Below are positions 7,985 through 15,712 of a stretch of DNA of 21,040 nt, piece by piece. The position numbers and the translations under genes were made by a program. The notes beneath the pieces are model-generated. The model was not told where the DNA came from and searched no databases. It saw nothing but the letters and a program-made list of their open reading frames with translations. Each line of letters opens with the position of its first letter. Position 1 is the stretch's first letter. Origin of the DNA: Bacillota bacterium (GTDB lineage: Bacteria; Bacillota; Clostridia; Lachnospirales; Lachnospiraceae); NCBI GenBank assembly GCA_023415655.1, contig JAEZKD010000063.1, forward strand, positions 1-21,040, in the 5' to 3' direction.

Positions 7985-9019
7985 TTAAGCTCTCTTTAGA
8001 TTCTCATTACACCAAGAAATTGCAAGTGTTTCATACTCCTTCGCTTGTTCATAATTCCCAATCATCGCAAAACATTTACTTAATCCAATGAGTGGAACGT
8101 CCCCACCATAGCGATTACTCAATTCTGGTTCTGTTTCATAGGCTGCATTATAGAACCAAATACTTGCTTCCTTCCCATCCTTTAGCGCTAAATAGTATTC
8201 CCCTAATTCACAGCAGACTTCTGCACTCGAAGGCTTTAAAGCAATATTTTTAAGACACGTCTTAAAAAATATCTGATCATTATTCATAAGCCTTGCTGCA
8301 CGCACCAATACACACTGGCATTGTCTTAACAATCTCTCCTGTAAGGTCTCATGTTCTAGTAGACTTAAGAAATAAGGGTAAGCCTCTATAAAATCACTAT
8401 CCTTCCCTGCAATAAATAATTCTCTAGCATACATCTCTATTAATTTATCTGATAATGGCTCATTACGTTTTAGAATCTTTTGAAAGGTTGCAAAATCACG
8501 ATTTGCATGATTACATAGAGGCTTATGTGTTATGACGATTTCACTATCATAAATCACTGGATCTAAACGTACCGATTCATGCAGTGGATCCTTCCATATA
8601 AAATTACGTATCCTCTTATATAATTTAGGACGATACTCCTTATCAAAGTTATACGTTGTATTATACTCCAGCTGATTGGAATAATACATCTGAACAATCT
8701 CTATTTCTGGCAGCATCACTTCTTTTAATTGAAGAAATTTCTTCTGATTTTCTTCATCGATAATTTCATCTGCATCAGCAACATAAATGTAATCCATCGT
8801 TGCTTTAGAAAAGGAATAATTTCTGGCCTTTGAAAAATCATCCACCCATTCAAAATCATAAATCTGATTCGTGTAACGACTTGCGATTTCTTTTGTCTCA
8901 TCAGTCGAACCGGTATCTACAAGAATAATCTCATCCACAATTGGTTGAATGCTCTTTAAACAGCGTTCCAATACCTTCGCTTCATTTTTTACGATAAGGC
9001 AAGCTGAAATTGTAATCAT
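7985..9019 (-). CDS. Family 2 glycosyltransferase with C-terminal TPR-like helical region
   Basis: GT-A-fold glycosyltransferase of 344 residues. The N-terminal domain has SACLIVKNEA, the nucleotide-binding DTGSTD at 35-40, the segment FSKARNYSFSKA, and a DxD metal site, DAD, at 82-84. From about residue 190 the protein is helical with repeated ALKDGKEAS- and YEQAKEYE-like motifs that look like TPR units, as in SunS-like and related protein glycosyltransferases. It resembles the gene at 10028-11074 closely in its first 80 residues, so the two are probably paralogues. GGAGG upstream fixes the ATG. It has its own promoter and structured leader, and is followed by the LspA-like gene. The acceptor and donor sugars are unknown; flagellin modification is suggested only by position. 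Confidence 0.87.
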   Translation of the reverse strand: MITISACLIVKNEAKVLERCLKSIQPIVDEIILVDTGSTDETKEIASRYTNQIYDFEWVDDFSKARNYSFSKATMDYIYVADADEIIDEENQKKFLQLKEVMLPEIEIVQMYYSNQLEYNTTYNFDKEYRPKLYKRIRNFIWKDPLHESVRLDPVIYDSEIVITHKPLCNHANRDFATFQKILKRNEPLSDKLIEMYARELFIAGKDSDFIEAYPYFLSLLEHETLQERLLRQCQCVLVRAARLMNNDQIFFKTCLKNIALKPSSAEVCCELGEYYLALKDGKEASIWFYNAAYETEPELSNRYGGDVPLIGLSKCFAMIGNYEQAKEYETLAISWCNENLKRA

Positions 9020-9060
9020 TAATCCTTTTCCTCCGATTAGTACTCATTTTGTATGTAGGT

Positions 9061-9117
9061 TACTCAAACTTAAGCATTTCATTAATAAGAAATAAAATCA
9101 CGCTCCAAGTTTGAATA
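9061..9117 (-). promoter_or_regulatory. Structured 5' leader of the 7985-9019 glycosyltransferase gene
   Basis: On the minus strand TATTCAAACTT (9117-9107) pairs along all 11 bases, one being G-U, with AAGTTTGAGTA (9071-9061). After a bulged G the stem continues with GAGC/GCTT, and an internal ATTTC/GAAAT pair closes a smaller loop. The predicted transcription start is only a few bases before the stem. No T-run follows, so it is not a terminator. It may stabilise the mRNA 5' end or act as a control element; no known riboswitch family is recognised. Confidence 0.45.
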
Positions 9118-9126
9118 CTTAACTTA

Positions 9127-9155
9127 ATTTTAGTGGATAACAAACCAAACGTCAA
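9127..9155 (-). promoter_or_regulatory. Sigma-A type promoter for the glycosyltransferase-lspA unit
   Basis: TTGACG (9155-9150) and TAAAAT (9132-9127) on the minus strand are separated by 17 bases. This is a strong consensus match placed after the pseF terminator and about 100 bases before the glycosyltransferase ATG at 9019. Confidence 0.65.
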
Positions 9156-9190
9156 TGAATTCCATTGAACAAAATGATACATGTGCAACA

Positions 9191-9246
9191 AATAAAACCG
9201 ATAAGATTGTGATTCTCTTAAAAAAGAGGTGTACACCATCTTATCG
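9191..9246 (-). terminator. Terminator after pseF
   Basis: CGATAAGAT (9199-9207) pairs with ATCTTATCG (9238-9246). Inside, after one mismatch, GTG pairs with CAC, and CTCTT pairs with AAGAG around a T-rich loop. On the minus strand the stem is followed by GTTTTATTT. It begins 12 bases past the pseF stop. Confidence 0.75.
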
Positions 9247-9258
9247 ATTTTAGTTTAA

Positions 9259-9948
9259 TTATTTTACTTCTCCAATCATAAGGCGATACTTCATCTCTGC
9301 AATCAACCAATCTTCCAAATGATCTATATCCTGAACCTCCAAATCAGACATTACATATGGCACGGTCTTTTTAGTAAGTAATGCTTTCACTTCCTTTAAT
9401 ACATCTACCTTAATAAAATAGAACTGCCCACAATCATGGTACATATCTTCTAATTCTTGGGATCGTGTATTCACATATTGAGGACAATTCATATGTACCA
9501 ACTCATCCTTAATACAAATTGATCGCTGAATTGGATAGGAATACTTCACTACTGGCATAACTGAGTTGCCCTTACCCATTAACTCATATCCCTTTTGCAG
9601 TTTTTGTGCCGTCACAAAAGGTGCTGTAGGGTAGATGCAACATACTTCATCAAAATATTTTCCTTCCTCTTCATACATTGCTAATACTTCAAGCAACACA
9701 TCTGCTGTAGATGCAAAATCACCCGATGTTTCCTTGCCTCTCAGGAACGGTACCTTAGCCCCAGCATTTTTTGCGATTTCTGCGATTTCTGTATCATCTG
9801 TGGAAACCATAACCTCTGTAAAGATATTGGCTGTTAGCGCAGCTTGAATTGAGTACTCAATGATTGGTCTTCCACAAAACTCCTTGATGTTTTTTCTAGG
9901 TATTCGTTTGCTGCCTCCACGGGCAGGGATGATTGCTAATATACTCAT
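9259..9948 (-). CDS. pseF: Pseudaminic acid cytidylyltransferase
   Basis: Activates pseudaminic acid with CTP to CMP-pseudaminic acid, the donor used by flagellin transferases. The protein is 229 residues, normal for the family. The nucleotide-binding motif IPARGGSKRIPRKNIK lies at about 7-22, followed by FCGRPIIEYSI, VSTDD, the YPTAPF segment and NCPQYVNTRSQELE, where PseF differs from NeuA. AAAGGAG precedes the ATG. It follows a glycosyltransferase gene by 79 bases and ends at its own terminator. It is separated from pseI-H-G-C by the glycosyltransferase-lspA unit. A legionaminic or sialic acid cytidylyltransferase would be the alternative, but the neighbouring Pse enzymes settle the call. 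Confidence 0.93.
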   Translation of the reverse strand: MSILAIIPARGGSKRIPRKNIKEFCGRPIIEYSIQAALTANIFTEVMVSTDDTEIAEIAKNAGAKVPFLRGKETSGDFASTADVLLEVLAMYEEEGKYFDEVCCIYPTAPFVTAQKLQKGYELMGKGNSVMPVVKYSYPIQRSICIKDELVHMNCPQYVNTRSQELEDMYHDCGQFYFIKVDVLKEVKALLTKKTVPYVMSDLEVQDIDHLEDWLIAEMKYRLMIGEVK

Positions 9949-10027
9949 TTGTTACTCCTTTATTAATAAAAATAACATCTTGATTGATTCAAGAAAAGGA
10001 TCGGATAAATCCTAGCCATAGTTTCTC

Positions 10028-11074
10028 CTATCTGCATCTCTCTCGTCCAGCAACCGCTTTCTCATAACCACCACATTTACTGTAATAGTGATATGCTTCT
10101 TCTTTCATACCAAGACATTCTAAGATAACACCTGCATTATAGAATGCAAGGTATCCATTGACTCCTTCGATTTTGGCATCTGGATAGGTTGTTGCCTTTA
10201 AATATTCTTCTACTGCTCGATCAAAGATACCATTCTCTTGATAAATTAGTCCCATTAGAAACACAAAATCCGCAGAACTTGAAAACTCCTCATAAAGGCT
10301 TTCTAAACAAAGAGCTTTTTCATACTGCTTGGAGTTCAATAAGGAATATCCATACATTTCAATTAAATCAATCACATATTCCAAGTTGGGATCCAATTCA
10401 TACGTAAATGTCTGTTCAAAAAAAGTAGTAGCAACTTCATATTCTCCTTTAAAATAGTAACTTTTCCCTAACTGATACATCACATATGTATCTGATGGTT
10501 GCCCAGCTAACATTTCTTTTAAAAGGGTAATATTGCGATCTGCTTTTTGTTTACGCTCTAGTTCTGTTCCGTTATAGCCCTGATGATCAAACTCAATTGG
10601 TACCACATACGTCTCATAGCTATTTTCTTTTTTTTCTGTAATCTGTTCATGAATCTTCCCTGTATAAAAAAAGTGTTCTTTAGCAAATAAACGATTCACG
10701 AGTTCTCGTTCTATATAACTATTTCCATTGCGTTCAAAAGGATTATTTCGATGAATTCTTCCAACTTGATTAGGGTGCTTTCGTACTAATTTCTCTATTT
10801 CTGCCTTATCAAACTGAACAGCAAATTCATCACTATCAACCATAAGTATATATGGATTACTTGCTTTTGAAATCGCAAAATTTCTAGCTGCACTAAAGTC
10901 ATTGCACCACAAAAAATCGTAGACATTTTTTGTAAATGACTTTGCAACTTCAATTGTTTCATCATTAGAACCAGTATCGACTATGACTATCTCATAACCT
11001 AAGGGTTGTATTTTTTCCAAACAGTGTCTTAAATTTACTGCATCATTTTTTACAATTACACAAATTGATATCAT
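10028..11074 (-). CDS. Family 2 glycosyltransferase with C-terminal TPR-like repeats
   Basis: From the ATG at 11074 it has 348 residues. The GT-A domain has ISICVIVKNDA, DTGSND at 33-38, FSAARNFAISKA, and the DxD site DSD at 80-82. After about residue 170 come helical TPR-like units such as MYQLGKSYYFKGEYEVATTFFE, split here at residue YYFKGEYE only for description, and AFYNAGVILECLGMKEEAY near the end. It is clearly related to the 7985-9019 protein. An in-frame GTG at 11089 gives five more residues, but ATG 11074 matches the paralogue's N-terminus; the ribosome site is weak for either. It is followed by pseF in the same direction, so it may use CMP-pseudaminic acid or extend a glycan on flagellin, but the substrate cannot be read from the sequence. 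Confidence 0.86.
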   Translation of the reverse strand: MISICVIVKNDAVNLRHCLEKIQPLGYEIVIVDTGSNDETIEVAKSFTKNVYDFLWCNDFSAARNFAISKASNPYILMVDSDEFAVQFDKAEIEKLVRKHPNQVGRIHRNNPFERNGNSYIERELVNRLFAKEHFFYTGKIHEQITEKKENSYETYVVPIEFDHQGYNGTELERKQKADRNITLLKEMLAGQPSDTYVMYQLGKSYYFKGEYEVATTFFEQTFTYELDPNLEYVIDLIEMYGYSLLNSKQYEKALCLESLYEEFSSSADFVFLMGLIYQENGIFDRAVEEYLKATTYPDAKIEGVNGYLAFYNAGVILECLGMKEEAYHYYSKCGGYEKAVAGRERCR

Positions 11075-11110
11075 TCTTTTACATATCACTTTCTCATATT
11101 CTATTTAGAA

Positions 11111-11139
11111 ACTTTATCGACCATAATCTACAATAACAA
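11111..11139 (-). promoter_or_regulatory. Candidate sigma-A promoter for the glycosyltransferase-pseF unit
   Basis: TTGTTA (11139-11134) and TAAAGT (11116-11111) on the minus strand have a 17-base spacer and match consensus at four of six bases each. A GTCGATAA string overlaps this region and resembles a sigma-D -10, but no TAAA lies at the right distance. The call is tentative. Confidence 0.35.
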
Positions 11140-11199
11140 TAGAAGTAATCTTGCATTTTTCTATGTCTTTTACTTAAGTTTTTAGTATACAGATTAGGT

Positions 11200-11236
11200 A
11201 AAAACAAAAAAGAAAGCCCTAGTTTTTACTAGGACT
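11200..11236 (-). terminator. Terminator of tRNA-Gly
   Basis: On the minus strand AGTCCTAGT (11236-11228) pairs with ACTAGGGCT (11223-11215), with one G-U, around a TTTT-complement loop of four bases. The run TTCTTTTTTGTTTTT follows. It begins seven bases after the tRNA. Confidence 0.88.
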
Positions 11237-11242
11237 CTATAA

Positions 11243-11313
11243 AGCGGATAACGGGAATCGAACCCGCATCCTAAGCTTGGGAAGCTCATATTCTGCCATT
11301 GAACCATATCCGC
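11243..11313 (-). tRNA. tRNA-Gly, anticodon CCC
   Basis: The minus strand folds into a full cloverleaf: acceptor stem GCGGATA/TATCCGC, D stem GTTC/GAAT, anticodon stem TGAGC/GCTTA, loop TTCCCAA giving anticodon CCC, variable loop GGAT, T stem GCGGG/CCCGT with loop TTCGATT, and T as discriminator base. The CCA end is not encoded. A 69-codon open frame over this region is a false reading of the tRNA and terminator sequence. It has its own promoter and terminator between two glycosylation operons. Confidence 0.96.
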
Positions 11314-11321
11314 ATACTGAT

Positions 11322-11350
11322 ATCATACCACTTTCTCCAATTTTTCTCAA
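11322..11350 (-). promoter_or_regulatory. Promoter of tRNA-Gly
   Basis: TTGAGA (11350-11345) and TATGAT (11327-11322) on the minus strand are separated by 17 bases. The predicted start is just upstream of the mature tRNA 5' end at 11313. Confidence 0.7.
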
Positions 11351-11378
11351 GAGCAAAATTGTACTATAAGTATGTTTG

Positions 11379-11444
11379 TAAAAAAAGAGAATATCCATAC
11401 ACCCTTTGCCCGTTTTATTTGGACATTGAAATCCATGGATATTC
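11379..11444 (-). terminator. Terminator after the 11476-12507 glycosyltransferase gene
   Basis: GAATATCCAT (11389-11398) pairs perfectly with ATGGATATTC (11435-11444) over 10 bases with a 36-base loop. On the minus strand the stem is followed by TCTTTTTTT. It closes the maf-pseB-glycosyltransferase unit before the tRNA promoter. Confidence 0.75.
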
Positions 11445-11475
11445 ACTATAAGTATTCAATCACCTTATCCTAGCA

Positions 11476-12507
11476 TCAATTAATCCCTTTCTTTAATTGA
11501 ATCCTTAAATTATCTATTTCTTTAGAAGTAAGATTCATCGGCACAAGTTCTAATAACTTTCTAGTTACTGAATATGCTCCTAACTTAAGATAAGGATTAC
11601 TCATATATTCCGGAAATAGCTCAGTTACCGTTTCATTCATATAATTCATAATTTCAACTGTAAAATCCGTACATCTAACTAAAAAAAGCAATAAACTATT
11701 AGCATAAAAAAAGTTAAGAAAGTGTATTTCTATCTCATTCTTATATGTTTCATATAAATTATTCTGACGATATCTCTCAATTCTTTTTAGTGCAATTGTA
11801 AATCGATCAAAGTGTCGATTACATAAAGGGAGCCTTGTCGTTGAAGTTGGATTCATAAAATAGTTATACATTGGTTCTTCAAATTCATAATAGTTACGAA
11901 TGCAGAAACCTGCCCTATCTTTCCAATCAACATCCTCATAAAAGCAATTTTCTAAGAAGAAAAGCTGATGACTATTAATAATATCAGTTTTTAAAATTTT
12001 TCCACAAACATAACCAGGGAATCCATCTGCAATCAAACTTCGTATAGAATCTTTGGATGTGAAATCATATAGAAGGCCTTCCCTTGAAAAATCATAAAAT
12101 TGTTTCATTACCTCTTCTTGATTAACATCTATCTTACGAAATTTGGAACCCACCATATCATAATCATTTTCGATTGCTTTTTTGTAAAGTTTTTCAAATA
12201 GTTCAAGCGCAATCCAATCATCCGCGTCAATAAAGCTGACATAGGATGCCGTAACGTAATTCAATCCAGTATTACGCGCCGCACCCTGCTTTTTATTATT
12301 TTCGTGTTGAATCAGAATAATTGATTCTGGATAGTACTTTTCCCAAGTTAGTAGTTTCTCCCATGTATTGTCCGTTGAAGCATCGTCTACCAGAATTACT
12401 TCAAGCTTCTCAATACCAATTGTTTGATGAATTATTGAATTGAGACAGCGATCAATATAATCCTCCACATTATAACAAGGAATAATTACACTAATTAACT
12501 TCTCCAT
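11476..12507 (-). CDS. Family 2 glycosyltransferase
   Basis: Protein of 343 residues with a classic GT-A domain: SVIIPCYNVEDYIDRCLNSI near residue 6, VDDAS with Asp41-Asp42, the QGAARNTGL segment, and the DxD metal site in FIDADDW at 94-97. The C-terminal half, from about residue 200, is helical with no recognised domain; it lacks the TPR-like pattern of the other two glycosyltransferases and belongs to the capsule/EpsJ-like subgroup. AAAGGAG precedes the ATG, nine bases after pseB, so the two are probably co-transcribed and possibly translationally coupled. A role in flagellin glycan synthesis follows from position only. Confidence 0.9.
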   Translation of the reverse strand: MEKLISVIIPCYNVEDYIDRCLNSIIHQTIGIEKLEVILVDDASTDNTWEKLLTWEKYYPESIILIQHENNKKQGAARNTGLNYVTASYVSFIDADDWIALELFEKLYKKAIENDYDMVGSKFRKIDVNQEEVMKQFYDFSREGLLYDFTSKDSIRSLIADGFPGYVCGKILKTDIINSHQLFFLENCFYEDVDWKDRAGFCIRNYYEFEEPMYNYFMNPTSTTRLPLCNRHFDRFTIALKRIERYRQNNLYETYKNEIEIHFLNFFYANSLLLFLVRCTDFTVEIMNYMNETVTELFPEYMSNPYLKLGAYSVTRKLLELVPMNLTSKEIDNLRIQLKKGIN

Positions 12508-12516
12508 ATTTCTCCT

Positions 12517-13509
12517 TTAGATCAATGGCAAATTTTCTCTTAGTTGCTCCACACTCAACCATTGAGTATTGGTTTCAGAGTTATACTCAAAACCTTCTGG
12601 TACCAATTTGCCTCCTGGTGTAAAGTATCGATTTTTGTCCCACCACTCAAAATGAGGATAAATAATATAGTGTTTTTCATACTCATAGGTGGAACGAGAA
12701 TCATCTTTGGTTACCATAACCTCATGCAATTTTTCTCCTTCACGAATGCCGATTTCTCTAATTCTAACATCAGGGAGCATAGCTTCAGCCAAATCTGTAA
12801 TTTTAAAAGATGGAATTTTTGAGATATATGTTTCACCACCTTTGGATTCACTTAATGCTTTAAATACAAGCTCCACACCTTGTTCAAGAGTGATCCAAAA
12901 GCGTGTCATACGCACATCTGTTATAGGTAACTCCACTTCCTTTTGATCAATCAAACGCTGAAAAATCGGAATAATGGAACCACGACTACCAGCTACATTC
13001 CCATAGCGAACGACAGAGAAGCAAGTTCCATCCGTCCCTTTATATGCATTCGCTGCAATAAATAGCTTGTCTGACACAAGCTTTGTACCACCATATAAGT
13101 TAATCGGATTTACTGCTTTATCCGTAGACAGTGCAACTACCTTTTTGACACCGCAGTCTAACGCAGCATCAATGACATTCTGTGCACCATGAATGTTGGT
13201 CTTAATCGCTTCAAATGGGTTGTATTCACAGGTAGGAACCTGTTTCATAGCAGCTGCATGAATGACATAATCTACCCCTTTAAAAGCACGGTATAGACGT
13301 TCCTTATCTCTAACATCTCCAATAAAGAAGCGTACACGTGACATATCAACCTTATCTTGATATTCTGCTTTCATATTTGCTTGTTTAAATTCATCTCTGG
13401 AATAAATGATTACCTTCTTAGGTGAGTAACTAGCAAATATCATTTCAAGAAATCTTTTTCCGAAAGAACCAGTTCCTCCAGTAATTAAAATGGTTTTGTT
13501 ATTAAGCAT
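12517..13509 (-). CDS. pseB: UDP-N-acetylglucosamine 4,6-dehydratase (inverting)
   Basis: Short-chain dehydrogenase-type enzyme that carries out the first step of pseudaminic acid synthesis: 4,6-dehydration and C5 epimerisation of UDP-GlcNAc. The protein is 330 residues. The NADP-binding GGTGSFG lies at 11-17; the active-site region STDKAVNPINLYGGTK gives Thr129, Asp130, Lys131, Tyr139 and Lys143, matching the FlaA1/PseB pattern in which Asp and Lys replace part of the usual triad. AAAMKQVPTCEYNPFEA is another family mark. A TAGGAGGA ribosome site precedes the ATG. It lies 11 bases after maf and 9 bases before a glycosyltransferase. It is separated from the other pse genes, but completes the pathway with them. 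Confidence 0.95.
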   Translation of the reverse strand: MLNNKTILITGGTGSFGKRFLEMIFASYSPKKVIIYSRDEFKQANMKAEYQDKVDMSRVRFFIGDVRDKERLYRAFKGVDYVIHAAAMKQVPTCEYNPFEAIKTNIHGAQNVIDAALDCGVKKVVALSTDKAVNPINLYGGTKLVSDKLFIAANAYKGTDGTCFSVVRYGNVAGSRGSIIPIFQRLIDQKEVELPITDVRMTRFWITLEQGVELVFKALSESKGGETYISKIPSFKITDLAEAMLPDVRIREIGIREGEKLHEVMVTKDDSRSTYEYEKHYIIYPHFEWWDKNRYFTPGGKLVPEGFEYNSETNTQWLSVEQLRENLPLI

Positions 13510-13520
13510 TTATATTCCTC

Positions 13521-15350
13521 CTAATAATTAAGTTCATCCACTGCACGTTTTAGTAATGGTTCCAACTCATTTACTGCAATACAAACGGAGTTCATGATAT
13601 TCTTTACCGATAGAAAAGTTTGGACTGTATCATTATTCTCCACCTCACCAATTCCTTCGACCTCCCGCATAGAATGATGCTTTATATAATTCTCTATCAG
13701 TAAGTAAAGTGGCTTGATAGCAATCTGATTGTTTTTTTCAATAATTTCTTTCGCAAGCTTTTCGATTTTAGATTCGTAATTATTTTTCCCTTGAAGACGA
13801 ATTATCTCATTACACGATTCAATCACCTGGGTTGCTGTTTCTAATAGCTCATTACAATCTAACAATGCATTATTTAGATAATCTTGGACAATTTTCTGTG
13901 CATTAGCATCAAAGGTGAAAGGTAACGCATCCACAATACGCCTTACATCAACTTCCTTACAGCAGTAGTTATCAATTACCTCTTGTAATGTAATTATCTG
14001 CGTACCATGTATTAACGCTCCACCTTCCGTTGCATCAATCACAACTCCTGTTTTATTTACCTCTTGAATTGAATTTTCAAACCATTTTAAGAAAATATAC
14101 CAGTCATGACGGGTTTTTACCTTATTACCAAACACACCATCTATATAGCGAATTCCTTCTTCTTCTGCTTGCACATGACAAACCTCCCCACCAGCATGGG
14201 ATATATCACCATCATAAGCCAGATCTTGGCCAATCAGTACAATTGTTTGAAATCCTAGTGTCTTGCAAACAGAAAAAGCTGCTGTTGCGACCGATCCACC
14301 AGTATTGTATCTAGAAATGGTAAGATTCATATTTTGATATAACCTTTCAATAAATTCATGACAATTAAACCATATCTTTCTCCCATGATGAATCGCCAAT
14401 GCATTATGATTAGAAACACTTGCACAAAACAGCGGCATATTCTGATACTCTGGGACATCAAAATAGGAATCTGGTTTTTTGGGATCAATAGTGATTGCAA
14501 AATCAGCTTCAATCCCATGTTTATGCAAAGATCGCAAAGCGGTATCGGTAGCTATGATAATTGCTTTCCCTTTTGCTCTCTTTAATTGATCTATATTTTT
14601 ATCTAACGAAGGTCCCGCTGCAACGATAATCGCAGGAATATCCTTCGGAATTTTCTCTGTTAGTTCAAGTATATAATTGGATTTTAATATATATTTATAG
14701 TTGGAAATCGTATTCTGCGCAATACTAACTCCGAAATATGCTTCGGTATTTCGATTCACTAAAATCACATGTCGGAATTCCTCTAATTTCTTTCTATATT
14801 CTATATATTCAGATGAAAATATCTTTTCATACTGAGGATGAACACAAAAAATTTGTGATTTCAAATTCATCCAGTCTACATTTTCATGTAAGGTAACATT
14901 TAACATGGTTTGACTTAACTCTGGTATTACAATGCTAATTCTCTTATCCATGAGAAGATCACTTACATCATAGTTCGAAATAATATGATGAAATAACTGG
15001 TAATTTGGTTCTACAACAATGATATGATCACCCTTTTTAATCTTATTTAAGAGTTCTCTTAAAAAATATCCATTTCCAAAACCAAACATCTGAACAACGA
15101 TATTGATGTTATCAAATTGAAACTGTTCTACCCAACGTTTTGCTTCTTCCAGTGGACGATAATTTGAATTCAATCGATAAGTCTCACCGAGCGCATGAAT
15201 GCTCGTATAAGAGTTCCCATCTCGACTTGGATTCGTGGAACATTCAATTCGATTTTCTTCTTGTATTCCATCCTTATAATCATGTATGCACTGATATAAT
15301 CGTATACGAAGTTCTTTGATACACTCGAAATTTCGATCATAATAATTCAT
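13521..15350 (-). CDS. Maf-type motility accessory factor (DUF115/MptE-like), putative flagellin glycosyltransferase
   Basis: Large cytoplasmic protein, 609 residues from the ATG at 15350. An N-terminal region with FGFGNGYFLREL at about 90 precedes the DUF115/MAF_flag10 core, which holds IIVAAGPSLDKNIDQL near 242, ADFAITIDPKKPD near 282, NTGGSVATAAF near 349 and IGQDLAYDGDISHAGG near 373. This core is the sialyltransferase-like domain of Maf proteins, which in Campylobacter, Aeromonas and others are needed to attach pseudaminic or related nonulosonic acids to flagellin. Location just after flagellin and directly before pseB fits that role. An in-frame GTG at 15356 is also possible, but AGG is better spaced for the ATG. 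Family is clear; transferase activity here is inferred. Confidence 0.92.
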   Translation of the reverse strand: MNYYDRNFECIKELRIRLYQCIHDYKDGIQEENRIECSTNPSRDGNSYTSIHALGETYRLNSNYRPLEEAKRWVEQFQFDNINIVVQMFGFGNGYFLRELLNKIKKGDHIIVVEPNYQLFHHIISNYDVSDLLMDKRISIVIPELSQTMLNVTLHENVDWMNLKSQIFCVHPQYEKIFSSEYIEYRKKLEEFRHVILVNRNTEAYFGVSIAQNTISNYKYILKSNYILELTEKIPKDIPAIIVAAGPSLDKNIDQLKRAKGKAIIIATDTALRSLHKHGIEADFAITIDPKKPDSYFDVPEYQNMPLFCASVSNHNALAIHHGRKIWFNCHEFIERLYQNMNLTISRYNTGGSVATAAFSVCKTLGFQTIVLIGQDLAYDGDISHAGGEVCHVQAEEEGIRYIDGVFGNKVKTRHDWYIFLKWFENSIQEVNKTGVVIDATEGGALIHGTQIITLQEVIDNYCCKEVDVRRIVDALPFTFDANAQKIVQDYLNNALLDCNELLETATQVIESCNEIIRLQGKNNYESKIEKLAKEIIEKNNQIAIKPLYLLIENYIKHHSMREVEGIGEVENNDTVQTFLSVKNIMNSVCIAVNELEPLLKRAVDELNY

Positions 15351-15361
15351 AAGCACCTACC

Positions 15362-15673
15362 TTAAAGCTGTTTTTCTAATTCATTCAATAGATCTGTTAA
15401 GTCATAGTTCAGAATGTCAGCTAACAAAACACCATCTTTTTTTTCAAGTGCATTCATTGCTTCATTCAAAGTAGATAATAATCGATTCTGCTCAACATTG
15501 GATAAGATATCTTCGTTCTCTTGACCGAATAAATGAGTGGAAAGTATGGATAACTCATTAATCAAAACTAACAATTGAGAAAAAGCCTCGTTTTGATTCT
15601 GCTGATACAATAAATTTGATATTATCTCTATCTTTTCCTTAATGGACCGTACTGACCCTTTTGTAATCCTCAT
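15362..15673 (-). CDS. Small helical protein of unknown function between flagellin and maf
   Basis: A 103-residue protein that I do not recognise. It starts MRITKGSVRSIKEKIEIIS, is predicted almost wholly helical from its pattern of Leu, Ile, Glu and Asn, contains no cysteine and no membrane segment, and ends LLNELEKQL. AAAGGAGG precedes the ATG, so it is a real gene. It starts 40 bases past the flagellin terminator and stops 11 bases before the maf start, making it the first gene of the maf-pseB-glycosyltransferase unit. Size, helicity and acidic character recall small flagellar chaperones or Maf partners, but no motif proves this. No clear promoter lies in the 40 bases before it, so it may be expressed by read-through from flagellin. 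Confidence 0.8.
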   Translation of the reverse strand: MRITKGSVRSIKEKIEIISNLLYQQNQNEAFSQLLVLINELSILSTHLFGQENEDILSNVEQNRLLSTLNEAMNALEKKDGVLLADILNYDLTDLLNELEKQL

Positions 15674-15712
15674 ATATTTCCTCCTTTTACTCTAAAATCA
15701 ACACCAATACTT

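Noticed and set aside
9949..10027. Possible terminator between the second TPR glycosyltransferase and pseF
   Set aside because: Only short stems (TCTTGA/TCAAGA and AGGAT/ATCCT) with poor T-runs are present; co-transcription is more likely.
11237..11446. Open frame of 69 codons on the minus strand
   Set aside because: It overlays the tRNA-Gly gene, its promoter and a terminator, and has no ribosome site.
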